From Paenibacillus sp. FSL H8-0548 (lineage in GTDB: Bacteria > Bacillota > Bacilli > Paenibacillales > Paenibacillaceae): a stretch of 64,000 bases of DNA. Shown in pieces: positions 10,084 through 19,559 of this stretch (position 1 is its first letter; the number at the start of each line of letters is the position of its first letter). The DNA lies in the NCBI RefSeq assembly GCF_038630985.1, contig NZ_CP152049.1, positions 6,935,501 through 6,999,500 on the forward strand. The letters run 5' to 3'. Both the position numbers and the translations under genes were made by a program. A model generated the notes under the pieces. That model searched no databases, was not told the DNA's origin, and saw only the letters and a program-made list of their open reading frames with translations.

Positions 10084-11015
10084 CCTTTCCCCCCTCCTCT
10101 TGTCAGCTTAATACGCGGATCAACAAAGCCGTAGGCAACGTCAGTCAAGAATCGCGCAGCCATCAATATAATTCCATAAAATAAAGTAAGCCCCATTATG
10201 AGCGTATAGTCACGGTTAGTTATACTTTGTACAAAGTATTTACCGATACCACCAATACCGAAAATTTGCTCAACAACTACGGACCCTGTAATGATATTCG
10301 CAGTCATTGGCCCAATATAGGTGACCACCGGCAATATGGCATTGCGAAGAGCATGACGAACCAATATAATCCGACCACTCAAGCCTTTGGAACGAGCCGT
10401 CTTAATATAGTCAGCTGACAATACCTCCAGCATGGTCGAGCGGGTTAGACGCGCAATAAATGCCGCTGGAAGAAAAGAGAGAGCAAGTACAGGCATAATA
10501 AAATCAGTAGGATCGTTAAGGCCTGAAACACTTAGCCATTGCAGTTTGCTTCCAAAAATGTATTGCAAAATAGATGCTGCGAGAAAATTGGGAATAGAAA
10601 CCCCTAATACGGCAATAAAAATCGTCGCGCTATCCAGCCACTTACGATGATTAAGCGCAGCAATAATTCCCAGAATTAGACCCATTGCCAGCGAAACGAA
10701 AACAGCAAAAAGGCCAATTTGTGCTGAATAAATAAAGCTTTCCTTGATAATACGGGTAACAGACATATATTGCTGCTTCATCGACATGCCTAAATCGCCA
10801 TGAAGCAAATTGTTCAAATACATTAAGTATTGCTTCCACATCGGTTGATCAAGACCATACATCGCAAAGAGGTGCTCTCTAATCTTCTCGGGAATCGCTT
10901 TCTCCCTAACGAAGGGATCACCTGGAATAATTTTCATAAGAAAGAAGGTAGCCGATGCCAAAACAAACAACGAAACGAACATGGACAGAAACTTCTTGAA
11001 TATATATTTTATCAA
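10080..11015 (-). CDS. oppB: Oligopeptide ABC transporter, permease B
   Basis: Membrane permease partner of OppC. Starts IKYIFKKFLSMFVSL, has the PGDPF motif after helix 1 and the EAA loop TARSKGLSGRIILVRHALRNAILP. I choose TTG at 11015 (311 residues), 11 bases from a perfect AAGGAGG; an ATT at 11021 is 5 bases from it and cannot be excluded, while the upstream codons to 11060 lie before the ribosome binding site. Confidence 0.92.
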   Translation of the reverse strand: MIKYIFKKFLSMFVSLFVLASATFFLMKIIPGDPFVREKAIPEKIREHLFAMYGLDQPMWKQYLMYLNNLLHGDLGMSMKQQYMSVTRIIKESFIYSAQIGLFAVFVSLAMGLILGIIAALNHRKWLDSATIFIAVLGVSIPNFLAASILQYIFGSKLQWLSVSGLNDPTDFIMPVLALSFLPAAFIARLTRSTMLEVLSADYIKTARSKGLSGRIILVRHALRNAILPVVTYIGPMTANIITGSVVVEQIFGIGGIGKYFVQSITNRDYTLIMGLTLFYGIILMAARFLTDVAYGFVDPRIKLTRGGGKG

Positions 11016-11147
11016 CGCAATGGACACCTCCTTACAGAATATAAACAAGAAGAAATGCACAAAAACAGGAGTCAGAATTTATCAACAAGAAAGGGATATA
11101 TACGGATTACCCGCATATATCCCCACCTTCAAATAGTCGAAGGGTGA

Positions 11148-12818
11148 CTATTCCGCTTCGTAATAACCTCTTGTATAGTCAATGTCGCCTTTGTAGTCCG
11201 TAGTGATATTTTTGAATCCAGGCTTAAGCATGTACACGTTGCTGTAATAGTAAATCGGCATGATCGGCATATAATCCATAAGGATTTTTTCTGCTTCTGT
11301 CATTGCTGCAATACGTTCAGCTTGATCTCCGCTTTTGTTTGCTTTTGCGATCAAAGCATCGTACTCAGGTGAAGCAAAACCAGTATTGTTCTGGCCTCCG
11401 CCTGTGACAAACATATCCAAGTAAGTCATTGGATCATTGTAGTCAGCTCCCCAGCCTGCGCGGGAAATCTGGTAGTTCATTGCCGTACGGTTTTTTAACA
11501 AAACAGCAAATTCTTGATTTTCAATACCTACCTCGATACCGAGGTTTTGACGCCACATTTCTACGATTGCCTCAGCAATTTTCTTGTGCCCGTCGCTTGT
11601 ATTGAAGGTCAAAGTAACCTTAGGGAACTTAGCTAGTCCAAGCTCAGCCAAACCCTCAGCAAGCAAAGTTTTTGCTTCGTCAACGTTCTCTGTGAAGAAA
11701 TCATCCTTCACTTCTGTACGATAATCCTCTTTTTGACCGATAATACCTGGTGGTACAAATCCGAAGGAAGGCACTTCGCCAGCCATCGTCACGCTCTCAA
11801 CAATTGCTTGACGATCAATCGCCATCGAAAGGGCTCTACGAACCTTTACGTTGTTAAAAGGAACTTCTTCTGTATTAAATTGGTAGTAGTATGAGCTTGC
11901 AATACCTTTAGTCACGATCTCATCTGGTTTCGATTCCTTAAGAACAGGAATTTGCTCAGCTGGAATTTCACCTGTTGGTTTACCTGTGTAATCAAGCTTG
12001 CCAGTCTCGTAGTTCGCAAGCTCTGTAGCCGAATCACTTAGCATCGAAAATTCTATGCTAGTAAATTTCACTTGGTCTTTCTCATAATAATATTCGTTTG
12101 GAGTGAGCTTAATGGATGTATTGTGCTGCCATGCACTCATTTTGAACGGACCATTACCGATAATAGTCGCTGCGTCAGCAGCCCAAGCTTCATTATCCTT
12201 CACCGATTGGTGAACAGGATTATAGACATAGAAAGAAGTTAGGCTCAAGAAATAAGGAGTAGGTGAATTCAGCTTAACCTCAAGCGTTTTTTCATCCAAT
12301 GCCTTAATGCCTACCGCATCTGCATTCGTTGTTTTTCCTTCGTTGTAATCTTGTGCTCCAACGATGTAATAAAATTGGTATGCGTAAGTTGAGCCTGTAG
12401 CAGGATCAAGCGCACGTTTCCAAGAGTATTCGAAGTCATTAGCCGTAACGGGATCACCATTGCTCCACTTTGCATCATCACGAATTGTGAAGGTATACGT
12501 CATTCCATCCTCTGACTTTACAAAGCTTTCTGCTGTAGCCGGAACAGATTCACCATTTTCATTTTTGCGAGTCAAGCCTTCATAAATCCCTGTTGCAAGC
12601 GTACCAGAAACATTGTCTTCCATCAGTGCAGGATCCAGTGTTGAAGGCTCTGAATGGATATTCAAACGGAATGCTTTCGTTTCCGATTTACCCTCAGAAG
12701 TTTCATTATTCGCCGCACCGTTGTTGCCAGTCTCATTTTTCGGAGTACAACCTACCGCAACCATAGCAAGAATGAGTAATGCAGCAACAAAAGTAAAAGC
12801 AGACTTTCTTGTTCTCAT
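11148..12818 (-). CDS. oppA: Oligopeptide-binding lipoprotein
   Basis: Extracytoplasmic solute-binding protein family 5, the receptor of the Opp system, tethered by lipid. 556 residues from ATG 12818: basic start, hydrophobic segment, lipobox VAVGC with Cys24, an Asn-rich linker, then the SBP_bac_5 fold with SEPSTLDPAL and GNGPFKMSAW. First gene of the operon, 132 bp before oppB. The 12851 upstream start has no ribosome binding site. Confidence 0.94.
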   Translation of the reverse strand: MRTRKSAFTFVAALLILAMVAVGCTPKNETGNNGAANNETSEGKSETKAFRLNIHSEPSTLDPALMEDNVSGTLATGIYEGLTRKNENGESVPATAESFVKSEDGMTYTFTIRDDAKWSNGDPVTANDFEYSWKRALDPATGSTYAYQFYYIVGAQDYNEGKTTNADAVGIKALDEKTLEVKLNSPTPYFLSLTSFYVYNPVHQSVKDNEAWAADAATIIGNGPFKMSAWQHNTSIKLTPNEYYYEKDQVKFTSIEFSMLSDSATELANYETGKLDYTGKPTGEIPAEQIPVLKESKPDEIVTKGIASSYYYQFNTEEVPFNNVKVRRALSMAIDRQAIVESVTMAGEVPSFGFVPPGIIGQKEDYRTEVKDDFFTENVDEAKTLLAEGLAELGLAKFPKVTLTFNTSDGHKKIAEAIVEMWRQNLGIEVGIENQEFAVLLKNRTAMNYQISRAGWGADYNDPMTYLDMFVTGGGQNNTGFASPEYDALIAKANKSGDQAERIAAMTEAEKILMDYMPIMPIYYYSNVYMLKPGFKNITTDYKGDIDYTRGYYEAE

Positions 12819-12904
12819 TAAAATCCCCCGCTTCCTCTCTATTCGATTCAATAGGGGTCTATCCTCCCATTTAACCTTAGAGAATTATTATTATTAATTT
12901 TTTC

Positions 12905-12933
12905 ACTATACATCTATGTTAATTATTTATCAA
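12905..12933 (-). promoter_or_regulatory. Sigma-A promoter of opp operon
   Basis: Minus strand TTGATA (12928-12933), 17 bp, TATAGT (12905-12910). The leader would be about 80 nt. A second possible TTTACA/TAACAT pair lies just upstream. Confidence 0.7.
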
Positions 12934-13296
12934 TGGTATGTAAACTGTAAATTATTGTTTTATATCGCTTTAAACCGTTACACTTCACCACTTCAACGCG
13001 TTTATTCGATTAATTAATTTTACACTTCAACGCTTTCAAGCGTTTATTCATGTTATTTATTCATTATTCATAAACCACAAAATTCCAAATACATTAACTT
13101 ACATTTATAGATTGAATTCTCATAATTTATATCCCTATTTTACAGATCTAAATTTCGCGATTTTTTTATTAATCCAAATCGATAAACCTATTATTTATAA
13201 CGATAATCTACTATTTATACACGAATTTCTATCTTTTGAATCAACATGTAAAATTACAATATTTCACTATTGAATACCCCCTCTTTATCTTTTTAC
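12934..13296. other. AT-rich intergenic region upstream of opp
   Basis: No reading frame worth reporting. It is very AT-rich. The string ACTTCAACGC followed by GTTTATTC occurs twice between about 12987 and 13052 and may be a short duplicated regulator site. Nothing else recognised. Confidence 0.5.
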
Positions 13297-13398
13297 CAAG
13301 GTGAAACGGTCATCTCCATCCTTGGACGACGACAGCTGGTTTCATTCCCAGAAATATAGAGAAAGTATGGCGAAATGATATACTTTCCTATATTTTCA
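13297..13398. repeat. Two-hairpin dispersed repeat, copy A1
   Basis: Begins CAAGGTGAAACGG and ends TACTTTCCTATATTTTCA. The first hairpin (TGAAAC...GTTTCA) is degenerate here; the second pairs GAAATATAGAGAAAGTAT with ATACTTTCCTATATTTTC. Closely matches copies at 16831 and 21619. It lies between the opp upstream region and the glyA terminator. Confidence 0.85.
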
Positions 13399-13488
13399 AA
13401 AAAGGTTATTGTGCCTTTCAGGCAAATTTATTGCCTCCGCTTGTAACGCTATTATTTTATAACGCTAATTGTTTTATGCACGGAAAAA

Positions 13489-13524
13489 CAAAAAAACCCA
13501 TTCGACAACTAGTTGTCGAATGGG
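13489..13524 (-). terminator. Terminator of rpiB-ywlG-glyA
   Basis: Uninterrupted 28 bp palindrome, stem CCCATTCGACAACT with its complement (13497-13524), then GTTTTTTTG on the minus strand. Confidence 0.93.
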
Positions 13525-13552
13525 TTTCCAAATCAATTTAATTAGCTATGAA

Positions 13553-14800
13553 TTAGTAAGTCATGCCTGGATACAGTGGATATTGAGCAGTAAGGTCACG
13601 CACCATGCCGCGAGCCTTCGTCAAAACCTCTTGATCCTGTGGACTGTTTAGTACAAGAGCGATCACTTCTGCAATAACTTTCATTGCGTTCTCTTCCATG
13701 CCACGAGCTGTTGCTGCCGGCGTACCGATACGAATACCGGAGGTTACAAACGGGCTTGTAGGATCAAATGGAATCGCATTTTTGTTAACAGTAATACCAA
13801 CCTCATCAAGAACATGCTCAGCAACCTTGCCTGTAATGTTCAGACTGCGCGTATCGAGCAGCATCAAGTGATTGTCTGTTCCACCGGATACGATGTTGAA
13901 GCCTTTAGCAACAAGCTCCTCAGAAAGCACTTTAGCATTTTTGACTACTTGTGTCGCATATTGCTTGAATTCCGGTTTAAGCGCTTCTCCGAAAGCAACG
14001 GCTTTTGCTGCGATAATATGCATCAAAGGGCCGCCTTGTGAGCCAGGGAATACCGCTTTGTCGATCGCCGCTGCCCAAGGCTGACGGCAAAGAATCATAC
14101 CGCCGCGTGGTCCGCGAAGCGTTTTGTGAGTTGTAGTCGTTACGAAGTGTGCATGCGGTACTGGGCTTGGGTGAAGACCCGCAGCTACCAAACCAGCGAT
14201 ATGAGCCATATCAACCATGAACAATGCGCCTACGTCATTCGCAATTTTGCCAAGCGTTTCGAAATCGATTGTACGCGGATATGCACTTGCACCAGCAACA
14301 ATCAGACGAGGACGGTGTTTGAATGCAAGTTTGCGAACCTCTTCATAATCAATCGTGAAGGAATCCTCCTGCACGCCGTAGGCTACGAAATTATAAAGCA
14401 AGCCAGAAGCGTTAACCGGGCTGCCGTGCGTCAAGTGACCGCCATGCGCCAGGTTCATACCGAGCACAGTGTCACCAGGCTTCAAGGCTGCAAGGTAAAC
14501 CGCCATATTCGCTTGTGCGCCGGAGTGCGGTTGTACGTTTGCATGCTCAGCTCCGAACAGCTCTTTCGCACGATTGCGAGCGATATCCTCTACGATATCA
14601 ACATGCTCACAGCCGCCGTAGAAACGTTTGCTTGGGTAACCCTCTGCATATTTGTTCGTAAGCACACTTCCCATTGCTTCCAATACAGCTTCGCTAACGA
14701 TGTTCTCAGATGCGATAAGCTCGATGTTATCGCGTTGACGTCCTAGCTCAAGTCCTAGCGCTTTTAGTACCTCAGGGTCCTGCTTACGTAAATTTTCCAT
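13553..14800 (-). CDS. glyA: Serine hydroxymethyltransferase
   Basis: PLP enzyme that converts serine plus tetrahydrofolate to glycine plus 5,10-methylene-THF, the main entry of one-carbon units. 415 residues from ATG 14800, nine bases after [26 protein letters not shown] and the PLP lysine motif [15 protein letters not shown] are intact. Last gene of the rpiB-ywlG-glyA unit, so it is expected to be under the ZTP riboswitch upstream of rpiB. Confidence 0.98.
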   Translation of the reverse strand: MENLRKQDPEVLKALGLELGRQRDNIELIASENIVSEAVLEAMGSVLTNKYAEGYPSKRFYGGCEHVDIVEDIARNRAKELFGAEHANVQPHSGAQANMAVYLAALKPGDTVLGMNLAHGGHLTHGSPVNASGLLYNFVAYGVQEDSFTIDYEEVRKLAFKHRPRLIVAGASAYPRTIDFETLGKIANDVGALFMVDMAHIAGLVAAGLHPSPVPHAHFVTTTTHKTLRGPRGGMILCRQPWAAAIDKAVFPGSQGGPLMHIIAAKAVAFGEALKPEFKQYATQVVKNAKVLSEELVAKGFNIVSGGTDNHLMLLDTRSLNITGKVAEHVLDEVGITVNKNAIPFDPTSPFVTSGIRIGTPAATARGMEENAMKVIAEVIALVLNSPQDQEVLTKARGMVRDLTAQYPLYPGMTY

Positions 14801-14880
14801 CTGAATATTCCTCCTCATAGTTAGAAAGCTTATATTTTCAATAAATACTTATAAAACTAATCATTAAGATTTAAACATCG

Positions 14881-15486
14881 TTATTCACATGAACCCGCAG
14901 ATTGCTCTGCAGTAATATTCGTTTGCAGCTCGTAAACTGCGCGGGAACCGCCAATCAGCTTCGGCCTCGTGATCGCCATTGTCACATGAGCCTCGCCGAT
15001 CCGGCGAACAGAAGGTCGAACGGGTACAGCAACCCGCTTCAAATGCATACCGATGAACGTATCTCCAATATCAATGCCCGCATGTGCTTGTACAGCCTCA
15101 ACCAAGCAAGGAGACACCAGCTGACGATAGGCATAGGCTGCCATTGATCCGCCAGCCTTCGGAACAGGAACCGCACCTACGATCTCAAGTCCGTATCTCT
15201 CAGCGGCAGCACGCTCAATGACAAGAGCGCGATTCAAATGCTCGCAGCATTGATACATCGGCACGAAGCCAATTTCTCTGCGCACAGCATCCACGCCTGC
15301 ATAAATTTGTGCAGCTGCATCGGTTGTTCCAGCTGTACCAATGTGATGCCCCAGCACCTCGCTGGTGCTTACTCCTATGACAAGCAGCTGATTTTCAGCA
15401 ATGCTGCCTGCAGCTGCAAGCTCTCGAACAATCGTTTCTACCTGCTTTGCAATGACTCCAAGCTGTACGTTGCCATTTTCACTCAT
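14881..15486 (-). CDS. ywlG: UPF0340 / TIGR01440 family protein (YwlG)
   Basis: Conserved Firmicutes protein of unknown reaction, 201 residues. Features of the family are IGVSTSEVLGHHIGTAG near residue 40, PMYQCCEHLNRALVIER with paired cysteines, and PVPKAGGSMAAYAY. It keeps the B. subtilis order rpiB-ywlG-glyA, which suggests a link to pentose or one-carbon metabolism, but no function should be assigned. AGGAGG ribosome binding site 8 bases before ATG. Confidence 0.93.
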   Translation of the reverse strand: MSENGNVQLGVIAKQVETIVRELAAAGSIAENQLLVIGVSTSEVLGHHIGTAGTTDAAAQIYAGVDAVRREIGFVPMYQCCEHLNRALVIERAAAERYGLEIVGAVPVPKAGGSMAAYAYRQLVSPCLVEAVQAHAGIDIGDTFIGMHLKRVAVPVRPSVRRIGEAHVTMAITRPKLIGGSRAVYELQTNITAEQSAGSCE

Positions 15487-15528
15487 TGCGACGGCCTCCT
15501 GCTTAGGTATGGCATAGGTATGGACAAT

Positions 15529-15972
15529 CTATTGCTCTTCAATTTGATTTACTTTATTTACTCTGGCAACATGACGCTCGCCGCCCGAGAACGGTGTTTC
15601 GAGCCAAATACGAATAATTTCCAAAGCGACTCCTGGACCAATAACGCGTTCTCCAAGTGCTAATACATTCGTATCATTATGCTCGCGAGTTGCTTTTGCA
15701 GAGAACATGTCATTCACTAGTGCACAGCGGATACCCCGTACTTTGTTGGCAGCAATCGACATGCCAATTCCTGTGCCGCAAATCAGTATACCGCGTTCTG
15801 CTTTGCTGCTCGTTACAAGGTCACATACGGGCAATGCATAATCTGGGTAATCAACGGATTGATCGCAGCTGCAGCCAACATCCTCGACCTCATGACCGAG
15901 CGATAAAAGAAAAGGTACGACCTCATCCTTCAAGCGGTAGCCTGCATGATCGGCACCAATGGCAATTTTCAA
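15529..15972 (-). CDS. rpiB: Ribose-5-phosphate isomerase B
   Basis: Interconverts ribose-5-phosphate and ribulose-5-phosphate, supplying PRPP for purines. 147 residues from a TTG at 15972 that follows AAGGAGGT by 8 bases (KIAIGADHAGY); the upstream in-frame start at 15999 would lie before the ribosome binding site. The catalytic CGTGIG loop and the NDMFSAKATREHNDTNVLALG stretch are complete. First gene after the ZTP riboswitch. Confidence 0.96.
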   Translation of the reverse strand: MKIAIGADHAGYRLKDEVVPFLLSLGHEVEDVGCSCDQSVDYPDYALPVCDLVTSSKAERGILICGTGIGMSIAANKVRGIRCALVNDMFSAKATREHNDTNVLALGERVIGPGVALEIIRIWLETPFSGGERHVARVNKVNQIEEQ

Positions 15973-16038
15973 CGTAAAAGACCTCCTTCGAAATAACACA
16001 TTACAGTGCTAGTATACCTATTTTTGCAGAAAAAGACG

Positions 16039-16077
16039 AAAAAAGAGCATGACATGCTAATTAGCATGCTGCTCTTT
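16039..16077 (-). terminator. Riboswitch expression-platform terminator
   Basis: On the minus strand AAAGAGCA pairs with TGCTCTTT and CATGCTAA pairs with TTAGCATG, with a small bulge, followed by six T (16039-16044). It begins directly after the aptamer's CGCCTGGGC, so ligand binding can prevent it from forming. Confidence 0.88.
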
Positions 16078-16152
16078 GCCCAGGCGACCGGCCGTATGTT
16101 CCGATGCTCCACCGTGGTTAACCCACTTCCGTCGCCAGTTACATCGGAAACC
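16076..16152 (-). promoter_or_regulatory. ZTP/ZMP (pfl) riboswitch aptamer
   Basis: Minus-strand RNA with the hallmark pieces of the pfl motif: P1 TTCCGATG/CATCGGAA (8 bp), ACTGGCG in the internal loop, the GTGG-loop-CCAC hairpin, a GGAG turn, and the 3' CGCCTGGGC whose CGCC can pair with GGCG to form the pseudoknot. It is followed at once by an intrinsic terminator and then rpiB-ywlG-glyA. ZTP signals 10-formyl-THF shortage; glyA is a classic target. Confidence 0.93.
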
Positions 16153-16167
16153 GTATATTATTCTTTT

Positions 16168-16196
16168 ATAATAGCCGAAGTCTTTCAAAAAATCAA
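16168..16196 (-). promoter_or_regulatory. Sigma-A promoter of the ZTP-riboswitch operon
   Basis: Minus strand TTGATT (16191-16196), 17 bp, TATTAT (16168-16173). The transcript would begin near 16160, a few bases before the aptamer. Confidence 0.75.
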
Positions 16197-16223
16197 TCTT
16201 TATCGACATAGGCACTCGTGTAT

Positions 16224-16802
16224 TTATCTTCTTGTCAGCTTGTCCAAAAGCTTCACCAGCGCGGCTTCGATTTCGTGTGCGCTGCTGTCATAAATAGACT
16301 GTGAGCCCCCGAACGGATCAACGATATCGAAGCTTGGAATACGCTGCTCCAGCTCAAGCAAACGGCTTCGCTCGGATGCTGACAGCTTCTGACCCAGCGC
16401 CTGCTTCATGTGAAGCTCCGAATAAAGCTGCTCCAGCTCCTCAATATCGGCAAGCACCTTTGCATCCATATTCGAATATTCCTTAAGTGTATAGGCCTTG
16501 TCCACCGCTTCCGGATACCATTGCAGCAGCCCTCGCTTATGATTGGACGTCATCGTCAAAATAAGGTCAGCCCAGCTAACGGCCTCACTTGTCAATGCTA
16601 ATGAGGTGCTTTTATGCTCAATTTCCCGCTGCCTAAGCGCCTCTGCCGCATGCGACGAGACTGGCAGGCCATCAATGGTCGATATGCCAGCTGAGCGCAC
16701 AGCAATAGTAACGCCCCTCAAAGCAGCCATTCGGCGAAGCATGGCTTCAGCCATTGGTGAGCGGCATGTATTGCCGGTACAAATAAATAAGATACGTTTC
16801 AC
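16224..16802 (-). CDS. ywlE: Protein-arginine phosphatase YwlE
   Basis: Low-molecular-weight tyrosine-phosphatase fold that removes phosphate from phosphoarginine, countering McsB in the ClpCP pathway. 192 residues, a little longer than usual owing to an insertion around residues 120-165. P-loop CTGNTCRSP with Cys8 and Arg14; Thr12 matches the residue that gives arginine specificity in B. subtilis YwlE. Catalytic Asp in DIVDPFGGS. GTG start after AGGGG. Confidence 0.92.
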   Translation of the reverse strand: MKRILFICTGNTCRSPMAEAMLRRMAALRGVTIAVRSAGISTIDGLPVSSHAAEALRQREIEHKSTSLALTSEAVSWADLILTMTSNHKRGLLQWYPEAVDKAYTLKEYSNMDAKVLADIEELEQLYSELHMKQALGQKLSASERSRLLELEQRIPSFDIVDPFGGSQSIYDSSAHEIEAALVKLLDKLTRR

Positions 16803-16830
16803 ACTGCCAACCCCTTTTCCACCCTCATAT

Positions 16831-16942
16831 TTTCCTATATTTCAAGGTGAAACGGCTGTCGCCGTCCTTATGGCGGTGGCGCGTTTCATTCCGGAGAAAT
16901 ATAGAGAAAGTATGACGGAATGATATACTTTCCTATATTTCA
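16831..16942. repeat. Two-hairpin dispersed repeat, copy A2
   Basis: Most complete copy. It is bounded at both ends by TTCCTATATTTCA. Hairpin 1: TGAAACG...CGTTTCA with inner GCC-rich stem; hairpin 2: GAAATATAGAGAAAGTAT with ATACTTTCCTATATTTC. About 90% identical to the copy at 21619. Its last three bases are the mntP stop codon (16940-16942). Confidence 0.88.
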
Positions 16943-17500
16943 AAAAATAAATAATATGCCAAAAACAAACAGAACCCCTCCGCCAATGGCTTCGCCATAT
17001 TCGCCAAGGTTGCCGCTTACCTTTCGCCCGAGCAGCAAGCCAAGCACCGACATAAGTCCGCCAAGCAAGCCAATCAGCAATACCGTCACCCACATATTAG
17101 CCGAAAACATTCCAAGTGTAATACCTACCGAGAAGGAATCAATACTGACGCTAAGGGAGAGCACAAGCAAGCCCCACAACGATTGATGATCAAACGATTT
17201 TACTTCCTCCCCGCGCAGCGAGCTGTAAATCATATGCCCACCGAGCAGAACCAGCAAGATACCTGCCGCTGTCGTCGCTACTTCTCCAAGCAAGCTGCCT
17301 ACGTACTGTCCGGTATATATCCCAGCTAGCGGCATGAACACATGGAACAAGGCAATAACGACTCCCAGCTTCAAAACATCCAACAAGCGTATGCCCTTCA
17401 GACCAATGCCGAGTCCAAGCGAAAATGCATCAAGTCCCAGAGCCAACGCTATAATGAGCAGCGTCAAAAACTGCCCTGCCTGCATATGTGCATCTACCAC
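16940..17500 (-). CDS. mntP: Manganese efflux pump MntP
   Basis: Exports Mn2+. 186 residues from a GTG at 17500, seven bases after GGGGGAG; upstream in-frame codons to 17560 lack a ribosome binding site. Six membrane helices arranged as two repeats, each with a conserved Asp motif (ALGLDAFSLGLGIG and LSVSIDSFSVGITLG). Order mntP-ywlE matches B. subtilis. I looked for a yybP-ykoY manganese riboswitch upstream and saw none in the short 17501-17605 gap. Confidence 0.93.
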   Translation of the reverse strand: MVDAHMQAGQFLTLLIIALALGLDAFSLGLGIGLKGIRLLDVLKLGVVIALFHVFMPLAGIYTGQYVGSLLGEVATTAAGILLVLLGGHMIYSSLRGEEVKSFDHQSLWGLLVLSLSVSIDSFSVGITLGMFSANMWVTVLLIGLLGGLMSVLGLLLGRKVSGNLGEYGEAIGGGVLFVFGILFIF

Positions 17501-17605
17501 AGCCGATCTCCCCCATGTCCGCGCATAGTCTATATCCAACATATGCGGGATTAGGGACAAACATACTACTGATCATACAAGCTGTACTGCTGCGCAAAAA
17601 GCTGC

Positions 17606-18676
17606 TTATACGCGAATGATTCGATGACCGGCTGCTTTAACCAGCCGATTCATTAAAGCTGCGCCAATTCCATCCTCCTCGCAGCCTTCCGCCCATATCC
17701 GCTGCACACCTGCGCCATCAAATACTCGCAATGCAGCATACAGCCTCTGAGCAGCGGCATCAAGCTCCGCTTCGCTGCCCAAAGATAATAGACGATCCGC
17801 ATCAAAGCTTCCAAGTCGCTCATCAAAGGCGAGAACGCCCGTTACCTCGCCGCGTGCTCTCGCCGCTGCAACCTGCTCTTGAATATAGAAGACAACTGCA
17901 CCCGCCTCCCCCCGCACAAGCTCCAGCTCCCCCTGCGGAGCGTAATGCGTATATTTCATCCCCGGAGAACGAGGCGCAGACTCAGGCTCCGCTTCATTTG
18001 CGCTATCGATGCTTACATCCGGCACCGCCTGCTGCAGCGCTTCACGTGTAATTCCTCCCGGGCGCAATATACGTATCGCGTCAAGGCCAGTAAGTTCGAT
18101 GACAGTTGATTCCAAGCCAACTCCCGTCTGCCCATCATCAACAACTCCGTCTATCCTGCCGTCTAAATCCTCTAGAACATGCTCTGCCAAAGTAGGGCTC
18201 GGTCTTCCCGAGCGATTGGCGCTCGGAGCTGCAATCGGACAGCCGGCTTGCGCAAGCAGAGCAAGCGCTGTTCTATGATCCGGTATTCGAATGCCTACGG
18301 TCGGCAATCCGGCGGTCACAAGCGGCGAGAGCGCCCCTGTCCGTACAGGAAGCACAATCGTAAGCGGACCCGGCCAAAAATGCTCCATAAGCACTTTCGC
18401 GAGCGGCGGATACGGAAGCACAAGCTCGTCCAATTGCTCGCGTGCCGCAATATGGACGATAAGCGGGTTGTCCGATGGACGGCCCTTTGCCGTAAATATC
18501 CGCTCAACGGCAGCCGTGCTCCTCGCATCCGCGCCAAGACCATAGACCGTCTCCGTCGGAAATGCGATAAGTCCGCCTTCTCTTAGCTGGCGAGCAGCCT
18601 CTGTGAGCTGAGTACTTAACTGCTCATCCGCTGCCTTCTTCACATGCCATATTTTAGTTATCGTCATCTCTATCAT
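17606..18676 (-). CDS. sua5: Threonylcarbamoyl-AMP synthase
   Basis: Makes threonylcarbamoyl-AMP from threonine, bicarbonate and ATP for the t6A37 tRNA modification (B. subtilis ywlC, family YrdC/Sua5). 356 residues: YrdC domain at about 20-210 with the KGRPSDNPLIVH motif and SANRSGRPSPT, then a linker and a C-terminal Sua5 domain. Two near in-frame ATGs (18676, 18667) are both possible starts. Confidence 0.95.
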   Translation of the reverse strand: MIEMTITKIWHVKKAADEQLSTQLTEAARQLREGGLIAFPTETVYGLGADARSTAAVERIFTAKGRPSDNPLIVHIAAREQLDELVLPYPPLAKVLMEHFWPGPLTIVLPVRTGALSPLVTAGLPTVGIRIPDHRTALALLAQAGCPIAAPSANRSGRPSPTLAEHVLEDLDGRIDGVVDDGQTGVGLESTVIELTGLDAIRILRPGGITREALQQAVPDVSIDSANEAEPESAPRSPGMKYTHYAPQGELELVRGEAGAVVFYIQEQVAAARARGEVTGVLAFDERLGSFDADRLLSLGSEAELDAAAQRLYAALRVFDGAGVQRIWAEGCEEDGIGAALMNRLVKAAGHRIIRV

Positions 18677-18739
18677 TCAATCCTTGCTATATAATTAAAT
18701 TGTCCATTCTTTCGCTATTATAGCATATGCGTCCGTAAA

Positions 18740-18789
18740 CGAGCAGAAACGACAGCCGCCCCTTCATAACTGAAGCTGCAGCTGCCGTT
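18740..18789 (-). terminator. Hairpin after spoIIR
   Basis: AACGGCAGC / GCTGTCGTT stem with inner CTTC/GAAG pairing, a few bases after the spoIIR stop; short T tract. Confidence 0.6.
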
Positions 18790-18791
18790 TC

Positions 18792-19559
18792 TTATGAAAA
18801 TAACGATTTAATCCAGTCGATCAAGGACTTAAGCATTTCCCAGAGAAAAAACTTTGCTTCCGGTGCTTCTCCGCCAGGTGCCGCATCCTCTTTGGAAGCT
18901 TGCAGCGCGGTGGCTTTCTCCACAGCTGGATCTGCCTTCACCACTGCTGCCGATTGCACCGTATCCCCTGCGGGAGCCGCGGATGCCTCGCCACTCACAG
19001 CATCAATGAAGCATAACGGAGGAAATAGCACGCACCACCAATTTTGCCCGCCGCCTTCGCCCAAGGTAATAAGCAGCGACTCATAATCACCGGCTGGATA
19101 AACCTGATCGCCGTACATTTTCGTCGGGAATGGCACCATCCCAAGCTCTGCGGAAAAGTCATAGCTAAACCCGCGGCTCTCCAACACCTTTGCCGTAATG
19201 CGTTCAATTTCAGCCATATTTGCGATAATGCTTTGACGGGCTTCCTCGATCGTTTGAGGACCGGTAACCCAGCTATTCATCGCTTTAACGATCTCATCCC
19301 GCACAAGGCGTTTTACCACTTGATCCGCGGGATTATCGGAATTTGCTAATATACGAAGGCGGATAGCCTCCTGCGGAATATGACTGCTCGCGACAGCAGC
19401 GTCCATTTGCTGGGATTCCCAGCTCATAATTAAGAGAATAAGTGCAAAAATGATAAATCCATATGAGTTGCGATAAGCAAGCCGGTTGGAACGTTTGGAA
19501 TGAGAATGAGTTGTTTTTGTAACATTAGAATAGGAATGAATCGAATAATTGCTGGACAT
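18792..19559 (-). CDS. spoIIR: Stage II sporulation protein R
   Basis: Secreted forespore signal made under sigma-F that triggers SpoIIGA to process pro-sigma-E. 255 residues from ATG 19559: short polar start, one membrane/signal helix (about 33-50), then the conserved domain with RLRILANSDNPADQ, FPTKMYGDQVYPAGDYESLLITLGEG and NWWCVLFPPLCFIDA. The final 65 residues are Ala/Glu-rich and variable, ending in an amphipathic segment. Shows the host is a spore former. Confidence 0.95.
   Translation of the reverse strand: MSSNYSIHSYSNVTKTTHSHSKRSNRLAYRNSYGFIIFALILLIMSWESQQMDAAVASSHIPQEAIRLRILANSDNPADQVVKRLVRDEIVKAMNSWVTGPQTIEEARQSIIANMAEIERITAKVLESRGFSYDFSAELGMVPFPTKMYGDQVYPAGDYESLLITLGEGGGQNWWCVLFPPLCFIDAVSGEASAAPAGDTVQSAAVVKADPAVEKATALQASKEDAAPGGEAPEAKFFLWEMLKSLIDWIKSLFS

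Noticed and set aside
17501..17605. Manganese (yybP-ykoY) riboswitch before mntP
   Set aside because: The gap is only about 105 bp and shows none of the conserved loop motifs.
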